Source: Artemia franciscana | Lineage: Eukaryota; Arthropoda; Branchiopoda; Anostraca; Artemiidae | DNA: 64,000 nucleotides | Assembly: GCF_032884065.1 (NCBI RefSeq) | Contig: NC_088866.1 | Coordinates: 54,692,068 to 54,756,067, forward strand | Reading direction: 5' to 3' | Shown here: positions 35,850 through 47,739 of the stretch, in pieces | How the letters are laid out: every line of letters starts with the position of its first letter | Numbering within the stretch: the first letter of the stretch is position 1 | Made by a program: the position numbers and the translations under genes | The notes under the pieces: model-generated | What the model was told of the DNA's origin: nothing | What the model saw: only the letters and a program-made list of their open reading frames with translations | The model's database searches: none

Positions 35850-36650
35850 CTGCACTTTTCGGAGACTTCTATCAGTGCATGACAGAAGACTGATACAATA
35901 AGCCAAATCTCTCCATTGTCTTTCCATCCGAGCAACACTTAGCCTATACAGCAGCTTTTCAACCAATGAATCACTCTGCCTTTCTTTCTGAATTAGGCCT
36001 ATAATGAAACTTAAAACAGTCTGAAAATCATCTTCAGGAACACCAGCATCCGGATCTGACATACGTGATATGATGTCTGGCATCACATTGTAAAGTGAAT
36101 TCCCCTTTTGAGCCAACTCAGTGAAGAAAAGCTTACTTAAACCAGATATTTTAGAATCAGTGTCAATTATACACATAGCCATATCAGAGATTTGGCCTTT
36201 TACCTTGACCATGTCATTAAGTATTAGGTGAGTCAAAACTGTCAATGTAGTTTTCCGTACATAATTTGAGTTATCACGAAGTCGCGCGTAGATACGTGGC
36301 GTCCATGGTTCAATCAGGTTGGGGAAGCGAAAACTCATATCTCCTAATGCGATAATTATATTGCCACGAATTGTAGGTTCTGTTGTACGCTCAAGTATAG
36401 TAAACAGAAGCTGCAAGTGAAGATCACAATATTTCCATGAAACTAGCATACACTTGGCTAGGCTTAAGGTTGCAGATGTACGCAAATCTATATCAGAATA
36501 TTTCCCAGGATTTAAACAAACTTGAACCAATAATGCCATTCCTTTACCAAGGATGGAATCCCCAAGTACAACTTCATTCTCACAAACAGCTCTTATGAAT
36601 TCTGCTTCCGCATCGTCGGCCACAGCTCCCATTATTTCATCTTCATCTTC
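35850..36650 (-). CDS. NCAPD2: Condensin CAP-D2 large exon with Cnd1 domain
   Basis: This 801-nt exon (267 codons, phase 0 at both ends) has a TTTAG acceptor and a GTATTT donor on the minus strand. It opens with an acidic run and the conserved ADDAEAEFIR, then codes for the Cnd1 HEAT domain: LGDMSFRFPNLIEPWTP at about residues 97-113, YARLRDNSNYVRKTTLTVL following, HLILNDMVKVKGQ, then YNVMPDIISRMSDPDAGV and QRDLAYC-like QWRDLAYCISLL near the end, closing SLRKVQ. These are the most conserved motifs of condensin subunit D2 and make the identification secure. An ORF reading through the donor into the intron adds about 37 unrelated residues and is not part of the protein. A degenerate minisatellite begins at the donor site. 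Confidence 0.97.
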
Positions 36651-36899
36651 CTAAATAAAATTCAAGTTGAAAAGAAACAAGTTATAATGAATATGAGGCA
36701 TTCTTATCATAAAATCCTTACACAGTCTTAATAAAGCACGAACAATCTACATTAAAACTAAATTCGGAATCAAGTGTAATGTTTGAAAAAATCCCTTAAT
36801 CCTCATGAAAATTTCCAAAACTTTTATTTTTCACCTCATCCCGAATTTTAATTTTAAAAAAATTTGAGACATTTTATTACTAATAATGGATCAAAAGAC

Positions 36900-38010
36900 A
36901 AAAAAGGAGGCTTTGAAATATTTCCTACCAAATTCCTTCTCTAAACATCAGCAAGTCTAAGGATAAACCTGCGTCTAAAAAAATAAAATTAAATGCCCCT
37001 TCTAACAAAAATTTAACTCCGAAAGAAGACTCCTAACATTAAAAGACTCCAAAAAAGGAGGTGTAGAGACATTTCCTACCAAATTCCTTCTCTAAACATC
37101 AGCAAGTCTAAGAATAAACCTGCGTCTAAAAAAATTAAATTAAATGCCCCTTCTAACAAAAATTAAACTCCAAAAGAAGACTCATAACATAAAAAGACTC
37201 CAAAAAAGGAGGTTTAGAGACATTTCCTACCAATTCCCTTCTTTAAGCATCAGCGAGTCTAAGCGTAAACCTGCTTCTAGTAAAATAAAATTAATGCCCT
37301 TTCTAACCAAAATTACAACAAGAGGGGGCAGGAATTTCAAGAAATCTTTTCCTCATAGACTTTAGTCCCATTTTTAGTCATGTCAATAAAACTTGAATAT
37401 CTAAGCAATTTTGAAGACTCCAAAAGAAGGAGGCATAGAGACATTTCCTACCAAATTCCTTATCTAAACATCAGCGAGTCTAAGCGTAAACCTACGTCTA
37501 GTAAAATAAAATTAATGCCCTTTCTAGCCAAAATTACAACTAGAGGGGCAGGAATTTCAAAAAATCTCTTCCTCATAAACTTTAGTCCCATTTTTAGGAA
37601 ATTAAACTAACGAAAATTAAACTCCAAAAGAAGACTCCTAACGAAAAAAGAATCCAAAAAAGGAGGTTTAGAGACATTTCCTACCAAATTCCTTGTCTAA
37701 ACATCAGCGAGTCTAAGCGTACACCTGCGTCTAGTAAAATAAAATTAATGCCCTTTCTAACCAAAATTACAACAAGAGGGGCAGGAATTTCAAAAAAAAT
37801 TTTCCTTATAAATTTTAGTCCCATTTTTAGTCATCTCAATAAAACTTGAATATCTAAGCAATTTTGAAGACTCCGAAAGAAGGAGACTTAGAGACATTTC
37901 CTACCAAATTCCTTCTCTAAACAACAGCGAGTCTAAGCGTAAGCGTCCTTCTTGTAAAACAAAATTAATGGCCCTTCAACTCAAGATTGTAACTACAGGG
38001 ATAGATTTCA
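36900..38010 (+). repeat. Tandem repeat, two unit sizes (~150 and ~225 bp)
   Basis: The block GAGACATTTCCTACCAAATT recurs at about 36915, 37065, 37218 (one base lost), 37437, 37670 and 37890. The first units are about 150 bp; later ones include an extra GGGGCAGGAATTTC...CCATTTTTAGTCAT segment and are about 225 bp. Plus-strand ORFs of 73-76 codons (ISESKRKP, SSKIKLMPFL) come only from this repetition. It begins about 250 bp upstream of the large condensin exon. Confidence 0.85.
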
Positions 38011-38835
38011 AGTCCCTTTTTCCCAAATAAAACGATCTTTATTTTTAATCCCATCTCTATCAATTTGTTATAATTATCTATCCGCAGAATTCACTAACAT
38101 TAATCCATGCATACGAGAAGAAATTGACACAATGTGTGTATCAATTGTCGCAAGTCAACTCCCCAAAAAAATGGGGCTTATGCCTATTCTATCAAAAATC
38201 ACGAACCCCTTCTTGAAATGAGAAATAGAACATTTAGGAGATCTAGGTAGATTATACTATAAGATTCAGTGATAGATAATAGGTATAGATGGAGAACATA
38301 AGAAGATATATAAGGTAGATAAATAAGTGATAGATAAGGTCACCCATGCATCCTTATTTTTCGATAATCTTGAGCGGTAATTAGAGTGATGTGAGAGCCC
38401 CTGAAGAAATTGTGATTCCATAATTGGAAATAGGCCTATACTAATGGAAGAATGGAATGATGGCTAATTGAAATGAATGACAATAACGAAAATTGCATCC
38501 ATGTTTCTTCTCCAGACTGCATAAGCCGCAGCCATAAAACCAAGTCTTAGAGCCTCCTACTAAAGCCAATTGCCCGTCCATTCTTTGGTTTTTGGGCGGT
38601 TTTCCCTTGCATTCATCTCTTGTTTCTTCTTTAATTTCTCTTTCTTAAAATTCTGGTTTTTATCTTTTTTTCTCACATTTTCTCTTTCTTTCCAATAATG
38701 AAAATAAGATAATTGAAAAAACACACCTACAAGCAAAACTCGTTGAATTTAAATTTTATGTAACTAAAAAACAAACAACAGTACCAGTGTACCACTATTT
38801 TACAGTACCAAGGGCAGTTAAAATGAGACACGACC

Positions 38836-38939
<104 letters not shown>

Positions 38940-39029
38940 CATTTTCACAGATCAATGCGACAACACTTACGAAAATGAGGTACTGGCCTACATACTTAAT
39001 AATTTTGAAATGACAAAAAAAAAAAAAAA

Positions 39030-39205
39030 TAGAAAATTACTTAGAAAATGGGTCAAGAGAGGAGTAAAGGTTTTATTTAGGTGTATTTGGCAATTCAAAG
39101 ATATATCTTTCATTATCTTTCAGTAGAAAATTACTTAGAAAATGGGTCAAGAGAGGAGTAAAGGTTTTATTTAGGTGTATTTGGCAATTCAAAGATATAT
39201 CTTTC
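39030..39205 (+). repeat. ~95-bp tandem duplication
   Basis: AGAAAATTACTTAGAAAATG occurs at 39030 and 39125 with the following GGTGTATTTGGCAATTCAAA in both copies. It adjoins the larger duplication at 39205-40010. Confidence 0.9.
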
Positions 39206-40010
39206 AAATATAAAGCAAAAAACTATAAGTTATAATGAAAAACCGACATTCAATTTGCTTAAAAAGTATTTTCAAAATGAGCATAAAACACAAATTTATG
39301 AGAACTGCAAATTTTGGGCGAAAAACAACTTCACCCAAACAAATTTTGGGCGAAAAATAACGAAAAATAAGATTTCTTACATCAGAACGCTAAGTTCGAA
39401 ATCAAATACCCCTAATTTGGGTTGCTCGAGTTAGTTCTACCTAAAACAGCAGATGTTTTTTTGCTATGGAATATAGTCACTAGCAGTCATTATCTTTACT
39501 CCACTGACCGACAGAGTGAGTGGAACCTGAATATTATTTTAATTTGTATTATGAAAAGTAGATTGACCAAGTACGAGAGTGGAGCCCGCTCCAAAATCTA
39601 AAATTTTATTGAATTAATTGGTACGTCTTATTCACATTATAAAAGAATATGTTCTTACACCCCCCCCCCCAATTCAAAGATATATCTTTCAAATATAAAG
39701 CAAAAAACTATAAGTTATAATGAAAAACCGACATTCAATTTGCTTAAAAAGTATTTTCAAAATGAGCATAAAACACAAATTTATGAAAACTGCAAATTTT
39801 GGGCGAAAAACGTCACTAGCAGTCATTATCTTTACTCCACTGACCGACAGAGTGAGTGGAACCTGAATATTATTTTAATTTGTATTATGAAAAGTAGATT
39901 GACCAAGTACGAGAGTGGAGCCCGCTCCAAAATCTAAAATTTTATTGAATTAATTGGTATGTCTTATTCACATTATAAAAGAATATGTTCTTACACCCCC
40001 CCCCCAAAAA
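39205..40010 (+). repeat. ~465-bp direct duplication with an internal deletion in copy two
   Basis: ATATAAAGCAAAAAACTATA occurs at about 39209 and 39695; the shared sequence ends in a C run in both (39660 and 39996). The second copy lacks about 130 bp present in the first. Joining across the deletion creates an ORF at 39740-39937, for which I see no homologue. Confidence 0.85.
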
Positions 40011-40440
40011 AAAAACGTTTCCGTTTGATCTAAGGATCTTGATTACAATAAAAGCATGGCTTCTAGAAAAAATCTTATTATACTTGCAAATATAGTAAAA
40101 CAAGTTGCACAAAAAAACTTTCTTAAACCAAACAAACATTTTTTTCAAACTGCAAAAACGACACTTCACAAACACACAAGCAAACGAAGAAAGTTTACAA
40201 TGAAGAAGTTTTAATTGATTGTTGAACTCAATAAGGAAACTCATTGAAAATTAAACAGTTATTGAGTTCATTGGGAGCAATATATTCCGCTCCTCCTTAA
40301 GCGGTTCATAGTAAGTTTGATCCTCTCTGGTAGGAGACGGTCGAGAGTAGGGTTAGGTGGGGAGGGGGGTAATATAGCTTTTTAGAGAGGGTAAGAAAAC
40401 TAGAGCTCAGAGCTTTGTTGTCAATTACTGGTGGGATTAT

Positions 40441-41530
40441 CAGGAAAAACTATAAAACTAAAAAATAAGATACTAAAAGCATACAGTTTAGTTTCTTAGA
40501 GAGAGGGAGGGGGGGCTCAGAGATTCATTTTCCATTACTTTACATTATAAAGCCCCTGTTTGATGAGTGATCATATAAAAAGGAATTATGTTTTGTTATA
40601 ACGATTTCGGTCTTTTAATACATTACATTCCGCATTTCTTTGCATTATTTTTTTTTTTCACATTTTATTTTTCTAAATTATTTTTTTTATATTCCACAGT
40701 ATAGTGTCTCGCCATTTGTTAACAAATTTTAGGATGAGGCGTTAAAATTCCAGAGAAAGCATTTATGCACTTGTTTAAGCATACAAGTCCTTTTATACGT
40801 GGAATTATGGATGACACGGTGGGTCTTATGACAGATGAGTGTGAAGAGTCGAGTGAGTTGCAACAAGAATGGGTGGAAATTTTAGGTTTGATCAAAGTTG
40901 GCTGGACAGTATACTGAGAGGAGAGTCTTTAGCGAGTGTGGAAGGATTAACACGATTTTTTAGACTTGCAATAGATTTGCAAATTTTTTAGACTCAGGAA
41001 AAACTATAAAACTAAAAAATAAGATACTAAAAGCATACAGTTTAGTTTCTTAGAGAGAGGGAGGGGGGGCTCAGAGATTCATTCTCCATTACTTTACATT
41101 ATAAAGCCCCTGTTTGATGAGTGATCATATAAAAAGGAATTATGTTTTGTTATAACGATTTCGGTCTTTTAATACATTACATTCCGCATTTCTTTGCATT
41201 ATTTTTTTTCACATTTTATTTTTCTACATTATTTTTTTTTATATTCCACAGTATAGTGTCTCGCCATTTGTTAACAAATTTTAGGAGGAGGCGTTAAAAT
41301 TCCAGAGAAAGCATATATGCACTTGTTTAAGCATACAAGTCCTTTTATACGTGGAATTATGGATGACACGGTGGGTCTTATGACAGATGAGTGTGAAGAG
41401 TCGAGTGAGTTGCAACAAGAATGGGTGGAAATTTTAGGTTTGATCAAAGTTGGCTGGACAGTATACTGAGAGGAGAGTCTTTAGCGAGTGTGGAAGGATT
41501 AACACGATTTTTTAGACTTGCAATAGAACG
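40441..41530 (+). repeat. ~553-bp direct duplication
   Basis: CAGGAAAAACTATAAAACTA starts at 40441 and again at about 40996. Both copies end with GACTTGCAATAGA-like sequence and include GACACGGTGGGTCTTATGAC and GAGTGTGAAGAGTCGAGTGA. They are almost identical, with small indels in T runs. The strand contains decayed coding-like sequence but no recognised domain. Confidence 0.9.
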
Positions 41531-41749
41531 TAGAAACAGATTTTTGTATTGGTGTTATGTTTTCTTTAGATAGCGTTTCGGTTTATGTCAATTTTGTTTA
41601 ATTTAATGAGAACTGAATTTTTTCCTTTGTGTTGCCATAGCCCTAGGGATTTTAGGGAATTGTTAATGTTATTATAAGAAAAACCATTTTAATTCACAAA
41701 CAACACAAGGTGGTTTCGACTAGCATTTCAGAAATAAATTAGTACCAAC

Positions 41750-42061
41750 CTCGTCGTCTTTTTTTAGCGTCGTGTCTGCTGCTAAAGACTTCCTTGAAGC
41801 TCTTTTATTTTTGCTCTGTCTTTTGTTCTTATTAAACAATGCTTCTTCCTTGATTCGTTCTCTCCTCTTCAACTCGCAGAAAATGTTCACATCTAGATGA
41901 TTCATCTGACGAACTGCCACATGTCCAAACAAGGCTAGGAGACGACTTAGAATTTTAGAAGATAGAGATAACTGCCCATTTTCATCCCCATAGTTCTTGT
42001 TAATAATGGTACATATTTCTTTCAGTAAGTCATTACAGATTATATCAGGAACATCAGCCAG
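41750..42061 (-). CDS. NCAPD2: Condensin CAP-D2 exon before the Cnd1 domain
   Basis: This is a 312-nt exon (104 codons, phase 0 at both ends) with a CTCTAG acceptor and a GTTGGT donor on the minus strand. The peptide starts LADVPDIICNDLLKEI, contains RLLALFGHVAVRQMNHLD and then a highly basic stretch (ELKRRERIKEEA, then NKNKRQSKNKRASRK), and ends LKKDDE. In CAP-D2 proteins a 'GDVALQQLVHLE ... ELCRRR' segment followed by a charged linker precedes the Cnd1 domain, which matches this layout. The charged linker is probably disordered. Its first ~16 codons, with the acceptor, are duplicated as a pseudo-exon at about 49.2 kb. Confidence 0.93.
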
Positions 42062-43649
42062 CTAGAGGACAAAAAGAAGTTACAAAAAGAGGGAATATCA
42101 TTTACAGACGAATCCTAATGCATAATAGATTATTAATATAAAATATCTATTTTTCTTTTTTGATGGTTCCACTAGATAATATGCTGTAAGTGGCACAAGT
42201 AGTTTGTAATTTTCATCTTTTCGTGTAAAATCATCCGAGATCCAACCCTTATAACTTCATAATTCTCTTTGCTCTTGTCAGTAGGAGCAAACTCTATGTA
42301 AAGACAAAAACTTGGTAAAGTGTCAATTACGTCCTTTAACTAGAATTCAAACGTGTGTCTAGTTAGATACGCTTGTCCGGACCTCTATACCCAGATAGTT
42401 CCTGTCATGTCTAAATTTGGAAATTGGCTACAACAAATTGCAGCTATGCCTCCAGTTCTAGAGTTTAGAACTGTGTGTCTAAGATCATGGATTTTACTGA
42501 TCACAAAGTCTCTTTTGCGCTATATTTATCATCTGCAACTAAGAGCGATCTTAACATGTCTACCTAACTGAACTTCAATGTTTACGCAAGTGCAGATGGG
42601 TAGACTAAGCAAGTGCAATCCATGGGTAGGTAGACCCATGCCTCGACCTGTATGTACACGTCACTTTAATAAAGATGACTATATTTCCTATGCATACCAA
42701 GCTGTAGATATCAGGGCTGTGGAATCGGAGTCATGGAGGCGGATTTTCAGTAAATTCTTACTGGATGGAGTCGGAGTCAGTATATCGACATGCCTGGTGT
42801 CGGAGTTGAAATCAGCGGCACTTAAAACTGACTCAGCAGTCCTAGTAGATCTATAAGATGAAGTGTTTAGTGACTCCGCAGTCCTAGTAGATCTATAAGA
42901 TGAAGTAGTTAGACCAAAGATGGTCAGAACTTTCAAAGGACGTAGTAAACTGCAGACTGCAGACTGCAGGGTGTTACTGCAGAGTTGCCACACCTAATGA
43001 TTTACCGCAGTTTTATTGGTCAAGTTTCATGGCTTCACAGGCAAAGACTCAGTTTGTGAGTCCTTCGCTGGTGAATTTTTCTCAATTGCTCAAGTTATTC
43101 AGGAAAAGGGAAAAAAACACAATTCAAAAGGCATGGTGATAGTGAAATAAGTAATAATAAATGCGGTAAATGTGTGAGGTATTAAACAGATGCTACCCCT
43201 AGTAATTTATCATTAGTTAGGTTGGTTAAAATTTACGGCTTTATTAGCACAGCCTCTATACACTTTACTGTTTTCTTTATCTCCATTGCTTACGTTACCT
43301 TACTGATTTACCTTACTGATTTTATTCTAAAAAAAAACCGTTTTTTAATACTAATAAAGTTCACAAAATACACAGTAAACGATTTCCACCATTATGTTAA
43401 AAAATAGTCTCAAGAACTAATATTAACCGAAAAGATCAAGATTTTATAAGGGCAATGAACAATGATGCAGGTGTCAAAACTCCAAACAGTTTGAACCGGT
43501 TGACGGTTCTCCCAACACCCAATACTCCAGGCATCAGGACCAGGTTCAAGAGTAAAAAATTGCAACTTCACGAAGATACAGTTACAACAAGATAGGTACT
43601 CCAAAAAATACGGCAAGTGATAATGTATGTTGCAATAAGTGAAGTGCAA

Positions 43650-44450
43650 ACATTCTAAGGCAACGTTATTCTATCAACAATTATTCTATTAACATTTCAA
43701 AAATATTCAGTTGAATTACAAATTCATTCAGAGCGTTGCACTCTGTAGGATGTCAAAATTACTGGAATTGACGTTTGAATACACAATAAATAAATTTAGA
43801 AAACAAATATTCTTTGAGCATTTCCAGATAAGCTGCAAGAATCTCCACCTGAACAACTTATTCCAATGTTCAGAAACAGCAACGTAAAAGTCAGTAACTC
43901 TTTTACTGTTGCATTTTAAAATCGATCTTACAGACTCATTTTCTAACTTAACTGCAGCAGTATTATTCTCGTACATAGGACTAAATGACTTTAATGTATT
44001 TGTCTCATACACCATACAAGGATAATACCTTCGCTAAAGCACTTGTATCAACAGAATCGAACGCTTGCTCATAATCTACAAAATTGAGGACTAAAGGAGT
44101 GTGACGACTAAGGCATTTCTCAATTATTAACCTAAGAGTGAAAAATTGGTCGAAACAACCTCTACCGTTCCTAAAACCACACTCTCTTTCTCTTAAAACT
44201 GTGTCTATAGAATCTATCAGTCTCAAAATCATCACTGTACTACGTAATATGCTGCCTACAGAGACAAGGCTAATGCCTCTATAATTACCACACTCACTTT
44301 ATCACCGGTCTTATATGGGGGCTTAATTATGGTTTTCCTAGAATCACTAGGTACTTCCCCTTCTTCAAAAATCACATTTATGATCTTCAGTAGCTTATTT
44401 TTAACCTAATAGTCACCATATTTAAAACAGTCATTTTAAGAACCTGGGAC
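43650..44450 (-). mobile_element. RTE-like LINE fragment, reverse transcriptase region
   Basis: On the minus strand the decayed coding sequence includes GDKV, the start of the RT fingers, RECGFRNGRGCFDQFFTLRL, then IEKCLSRHTPLVLNFVDYEQ and AFDSVD (RT motif A with its Asp), KVLSLYG, and after a frame change MYENNTAAVKLENE. This order is that of the RT domain of an RTE-type non-LTR retrotransposon; the clade is from memory of related proteins. It is broken by frameshifts and stops. It continues 5' at 45535-45960, on the other side of an inserted CR1-like LINE. Confidence 0.85.
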
Positions 44451-45535
44451 CTTTTTATTTTTTCATCATTTTAATAATTTCGCTGATTCGTTCTCATAGT
44501 ATAAATCTTCTTTTACATTCAAGGTGTCACATCAATAAAAAGGTTTTTACCTCGATATAAATTTACTTTTACTAAAAAACCTGTCAATGCTATTCTTGAA
44601 AGAATTGGTAGAGCCAGCCATAGCCACTTATTGGGAAGGTTGTTCCATTCCTTGACTACTCGGTTTGAGAAGGCCCTCCTTTCAACTTCTTAATTAAAAG
44701 TATCTTGCTTTAGCTTAAAGTCATGTCCTCGCAGATTGTTTGTGTTAAAGAAAAGTATTTCCTCTGGTCCAATGTTATTGTAGTTCTCGTGACATAGCTT
44801 GAAAGTTTCAATAAGATCACCTCGGAGGAATCTATAGGAGATGGAAGGAAGTGATAGCTTTTCCAATCGTTCACAGTAGGAGAGGCCTCTTAATTTGGTA
44901 CAGATTTTATTGCTCTTTGCTTCTCAAGTGCAGAATCTTCTCAAGTGCATCAATGTCATTTTGAAAGTGACGTCTTATTGCCACGTGACCACATTCAATG
45001 ACAAACCGAACAAGATACTTGAATGGAGTTGACAAAAGCTGAGAATCGCTTATATTGAAGTTTCTAAGAATAAATCCAACTACTTTCAAAGCTTTACTCA
45101 CAATAGATTCAAAGTGGTTGGTGTATGTTAGTCTATTATTACTCCGAGGTCCCACTCTAAAGATGTTTTTGGTATTAAGCTGGTTTCAAAGCTATAGGTT
45201 GACTTGAAATTCTGTGGTCCTAGGCAGAGATAGGAGCTCTTGTTTGTGTTGACCTCCATTTCCCCCGTCCTCATCCAATCGGCTATCTTGTTCAAGTCAG
45301 TCTGGAGTTCTTGAATATCATTTAGGCATTTAATAGGTTTAAAAAGCTTTGCATCGTTAGCATAGAGTGCAATATCTGTGTTAATATTGTCAAGTAGGTC
45401 GTTTACAAAAAGATTGAAGAACAGGGGCCCGGTGACACTGCCCTGTAGAACCACTAGATATTTTTGGCACAACTGTGCTAAACTTGTCATCTACTTTCAC
45501 CCTCTGACTTCTGCCTGCCAGAAAATTTGAAAATT
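44450..45535 (-). mobile_element. CR1/jockey-like LINE, 5'-truncated, inserted in the RTE-like LINE
   Basis: The minus strand encodes the C-terminal part of a second LINE type: VLQGSVTGPLFFNLFVNDLL (RT motif B region), LYANDAKLF, ADWMRTGEMEVNTNKSSYL, GVIIDNRLTYTNHF after a one-base frameshift near 45140, SERLEKLSLPS-like sequence and a terminal WNNLPN. The catalytic YADD of this family reads YAND at 45364-45353, so the first of the two catalytic aspartates is lost. Start inside the RT and an A-rich 3' end on the minus strand are typical of 5'-truncated LINE insertion. Confidence 0.85.
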
Positions 45536-45960
45536 ACGCCTGTCACAAGTTTGTTTTCCTCTATATCTGTTCCTGTAACTCTATCCCAGTTTAGCACGTT
45601 CTCAATCTTCTGCCCAACTTTCTTTAACTCTTTCCTTACCACTAATTGTGGCCCCAATCCTATCTTTAACTGGGACAAGTTCAGACGGACTACTCCCTCT
45701 CAATTTGTGAACATACCAGTACAATATTTTATTATTATGCCGTCTAGCTGCATCTTCCAGATCCTCGGCAATTTTATCCATACTTTACACTTTACTCTTC
45801 CTTAGTTCATATTTTAATATTCTCTCCACTTTCTTTACATTCCTCTTATTTTCAAATGATCTATCACTCAGATAATTCTAGAACAAGCCCCTTCTCCTCT
45901 CTATTAAACATATAAGCCTTTTCACTAATATTCCTGCCTATCTGATTTGTCAATAAGTAA
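45535..45960 (-). mobile_element. RTE-like LINE fragment, upstream part of the split copy
   Basis: On the minus strand this codes for MDKIAEDLEDAARRHNNKIL, then YWYVHKLRG and PVK-type sequence, then VGQKIENVLNWDRVTG and IEENKLVTG. This linker lies between the endonuclease and RT domains in RTE-type elements. The sequence that should follow it resumes at about 44450, so the two pieces were one element before the insertion at 44450-45535. An apparent ORF at 45487-45678 is a chimera across the insertion boundary. Confidence 0.75.
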
Positions 45961-45976
45961 ATAATCAGATTCTTAC

Positions 45977-46097
45977 TTGATAAATAACGGCGACAGCCTG
46001 ACCTGTCATGGGAATGTAATATGTATCTTCCATTTTTGTTATACCAGATACTAGAATTTCCTTCAGATTTCTAAACATCAGGTGGTCTTCCTCGAAT
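45977..46097 (-). CDS. NCAPD2: Condensin CAP-D2 exon (HEAT region)
   Basis: This 121-nt exon has a TAG acceptor and a GTAAGA donor on the minus strand. Its first base completes Arg with the AG of the previous exon, giving [12 protein letters not shown] across the junction. It continues [20 protein letters not shown] and ends AVAVIYQ in phase 0. Vertebrate CAP-D2 has a comparable RLPQEHRLFERL ... VTLIYQLAEGPEVI stretch, so the IYQ/LADVP junction with the next exon falls inside a conserved motif. The acceptor lies only about 17 bases from a (TA)n tract of roughly 100 bp (46114-46215) that occupies the expected branch-point region. Confidence 0.9.
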
Positions 46098-46111
46098 CTA
46101 AAAAAAATAAC

Positions 46112-46217
<106 letters not shown>

Positions 46218-46799
46218 AAACCTAAACAAATTGCTTTCCTCATCTTATTCAGTTCAGAAAACAGGCCAAACAATACCTACACGCAAGCTACATTTTCTCC
46301 TTACATCTTAATTTGATTCAAGCCCCACTCCCTCCTAAAGGAAAACTTTAGAAAAAATACTGGAACTTAAGTAATCACTTTTGAATTCTTTTTTATCATA
46401 CTTATGCAAGGGCCACGCTACAGTCACATATTTAGACAAAAAGACAAAATTTTAAAATGACATTTTTTTTTAACCTATACATATTTGTACTACAAAAATG
46501 AAAAACTGATACGATAAGAAGCTGGTTGAAAATTTTACATCAACACTAAGTTGCTTCCAACTATTGCCTACTAATACTATATTTTTTCATATTTTTCCAG
46601 ATTCATCTCAAAGATAGGAAAACTACTGTTCGAAGCTTTCATTTTTCTAGTTTCAAAGTTTCAGCCTTAAACCTTAACCACGGTTGGTCCATCATAATTT
46701 TTGTGCATGATGGTTGAACAGGGTTCAATGCGATACGAACATGATACATAGTTGGTGATGTTGTTGTCCGTAATTTTGAGTTGTATCCACAAGTGTGAC

Positions 46800-47250
46800 T
46801 ATAATGTGACTCGGGAATCAATTGAACTTCCATGCTCCGTCCCAATCTATTCAAAGATTCTCATTTTACATCCTCGAAAGAAGTTTAAATCTCCCTTAAA
46901 TGCTTTCTTACAGCCGCTTTTCATCCCATTCGGGGATCACACACTTTTCATTTGACCCTAGCAAAACCCTAGCAAAGGAGCGTTTCATAGCAGACTCAAT
47001 CTTTCTCTCTTTACAGCCATAGGAAACAGGATTGGACCACATTTTTCTGTTTTAAATACGGTCAGTCAGACGGGTACCCAAAAGAATCGGTAAACAACTC
47101 TTCAGGAAAAGATCCAACCAATACTTCTCCTTCTTTAGGAGCTGCCCCGCTTCAGAACCGTACTTGACCACTGTCATCACAGTAGCCTCTAGTATTCTAC
47201 TCTTGGTTGGCATCTTCCTATTCTTTAAAACCTTTTCCAACTGTGAAAAA
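46800..47250 (-). mobile_element. RTE-like LINE 3' fragment
   Basis: The minus strand reads LKNRKMPTKSRILEATVMTV, VKYGSEA and LLGTRLTDRI, the C-terminal part downstream of the RT in the RTE-like family seen at 43650-45960. Distal sequence (46810-46960) matches the family 3' coding end seen at 50.9 and 55.2 kb. It is short, frame-shifted and has no RT core. Confidence 0.75.
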
Positions 47251-47739
47251 ATTTGAAAATCATCACGAGAGCCAATAAATACTATATGCTAATAAAGTAC
47301 TAATTAATGTGCAAGTAAGTTTCTCCAAAGAGTTAAGATCAAGTCAGTTGGTTTGCGTTTTTTTTTTTTTTTTTTTTTTATTTGTCATTGTCTTAAAAAA
47401 AAATCATTTATTGGAGATCTATTGATACCATAAAGGCCAAGGGGGAAGCTCCCTTAAAATTAGTCTCCGAGGGTGGAGGGAGGGCTCAAACTTAGCATAA
47501 TGAGACTTTTGTCTTTTCTTTATTGATATGATTATAGTTGAATAGTAACTAGAACTGTAAAAGATAATTTAAAATACAAAACTCGTAATTTTCTGCTATA
47601 GCTTCTTCTCAGAAAATTGTTTGTCTATATAGACTGTGAAAAACCAGTAATACATCTAATCTATCTGGAATACTTAAGGTGAAACATTTAAGTACAATTT
47701 TTATTTTGAAAAACTTCGCCCCCACAAGGTTTAGTGCAC

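Larger units (their letters stand above)
42062..45976 (-). other. Condensin intron, ~3.9 kb
   Basis: The right two-thirds is the nested LINE pair. The span 42350-42990 contains repeat-like sequence with GGAGTCGGAGTC-type motifs and a 46-bp duplication (CAGTCCTAGTAGATCTATAA at 42837 and 42879); no gene is evident. Confidence 0.75.

Noticed and set aside
37144..37610. Two similar basic ORFs (ISESKRKP...) as a small gene family
   Set aside because: They are adjacent units of a tandem repeat whose other units are frame-broken.
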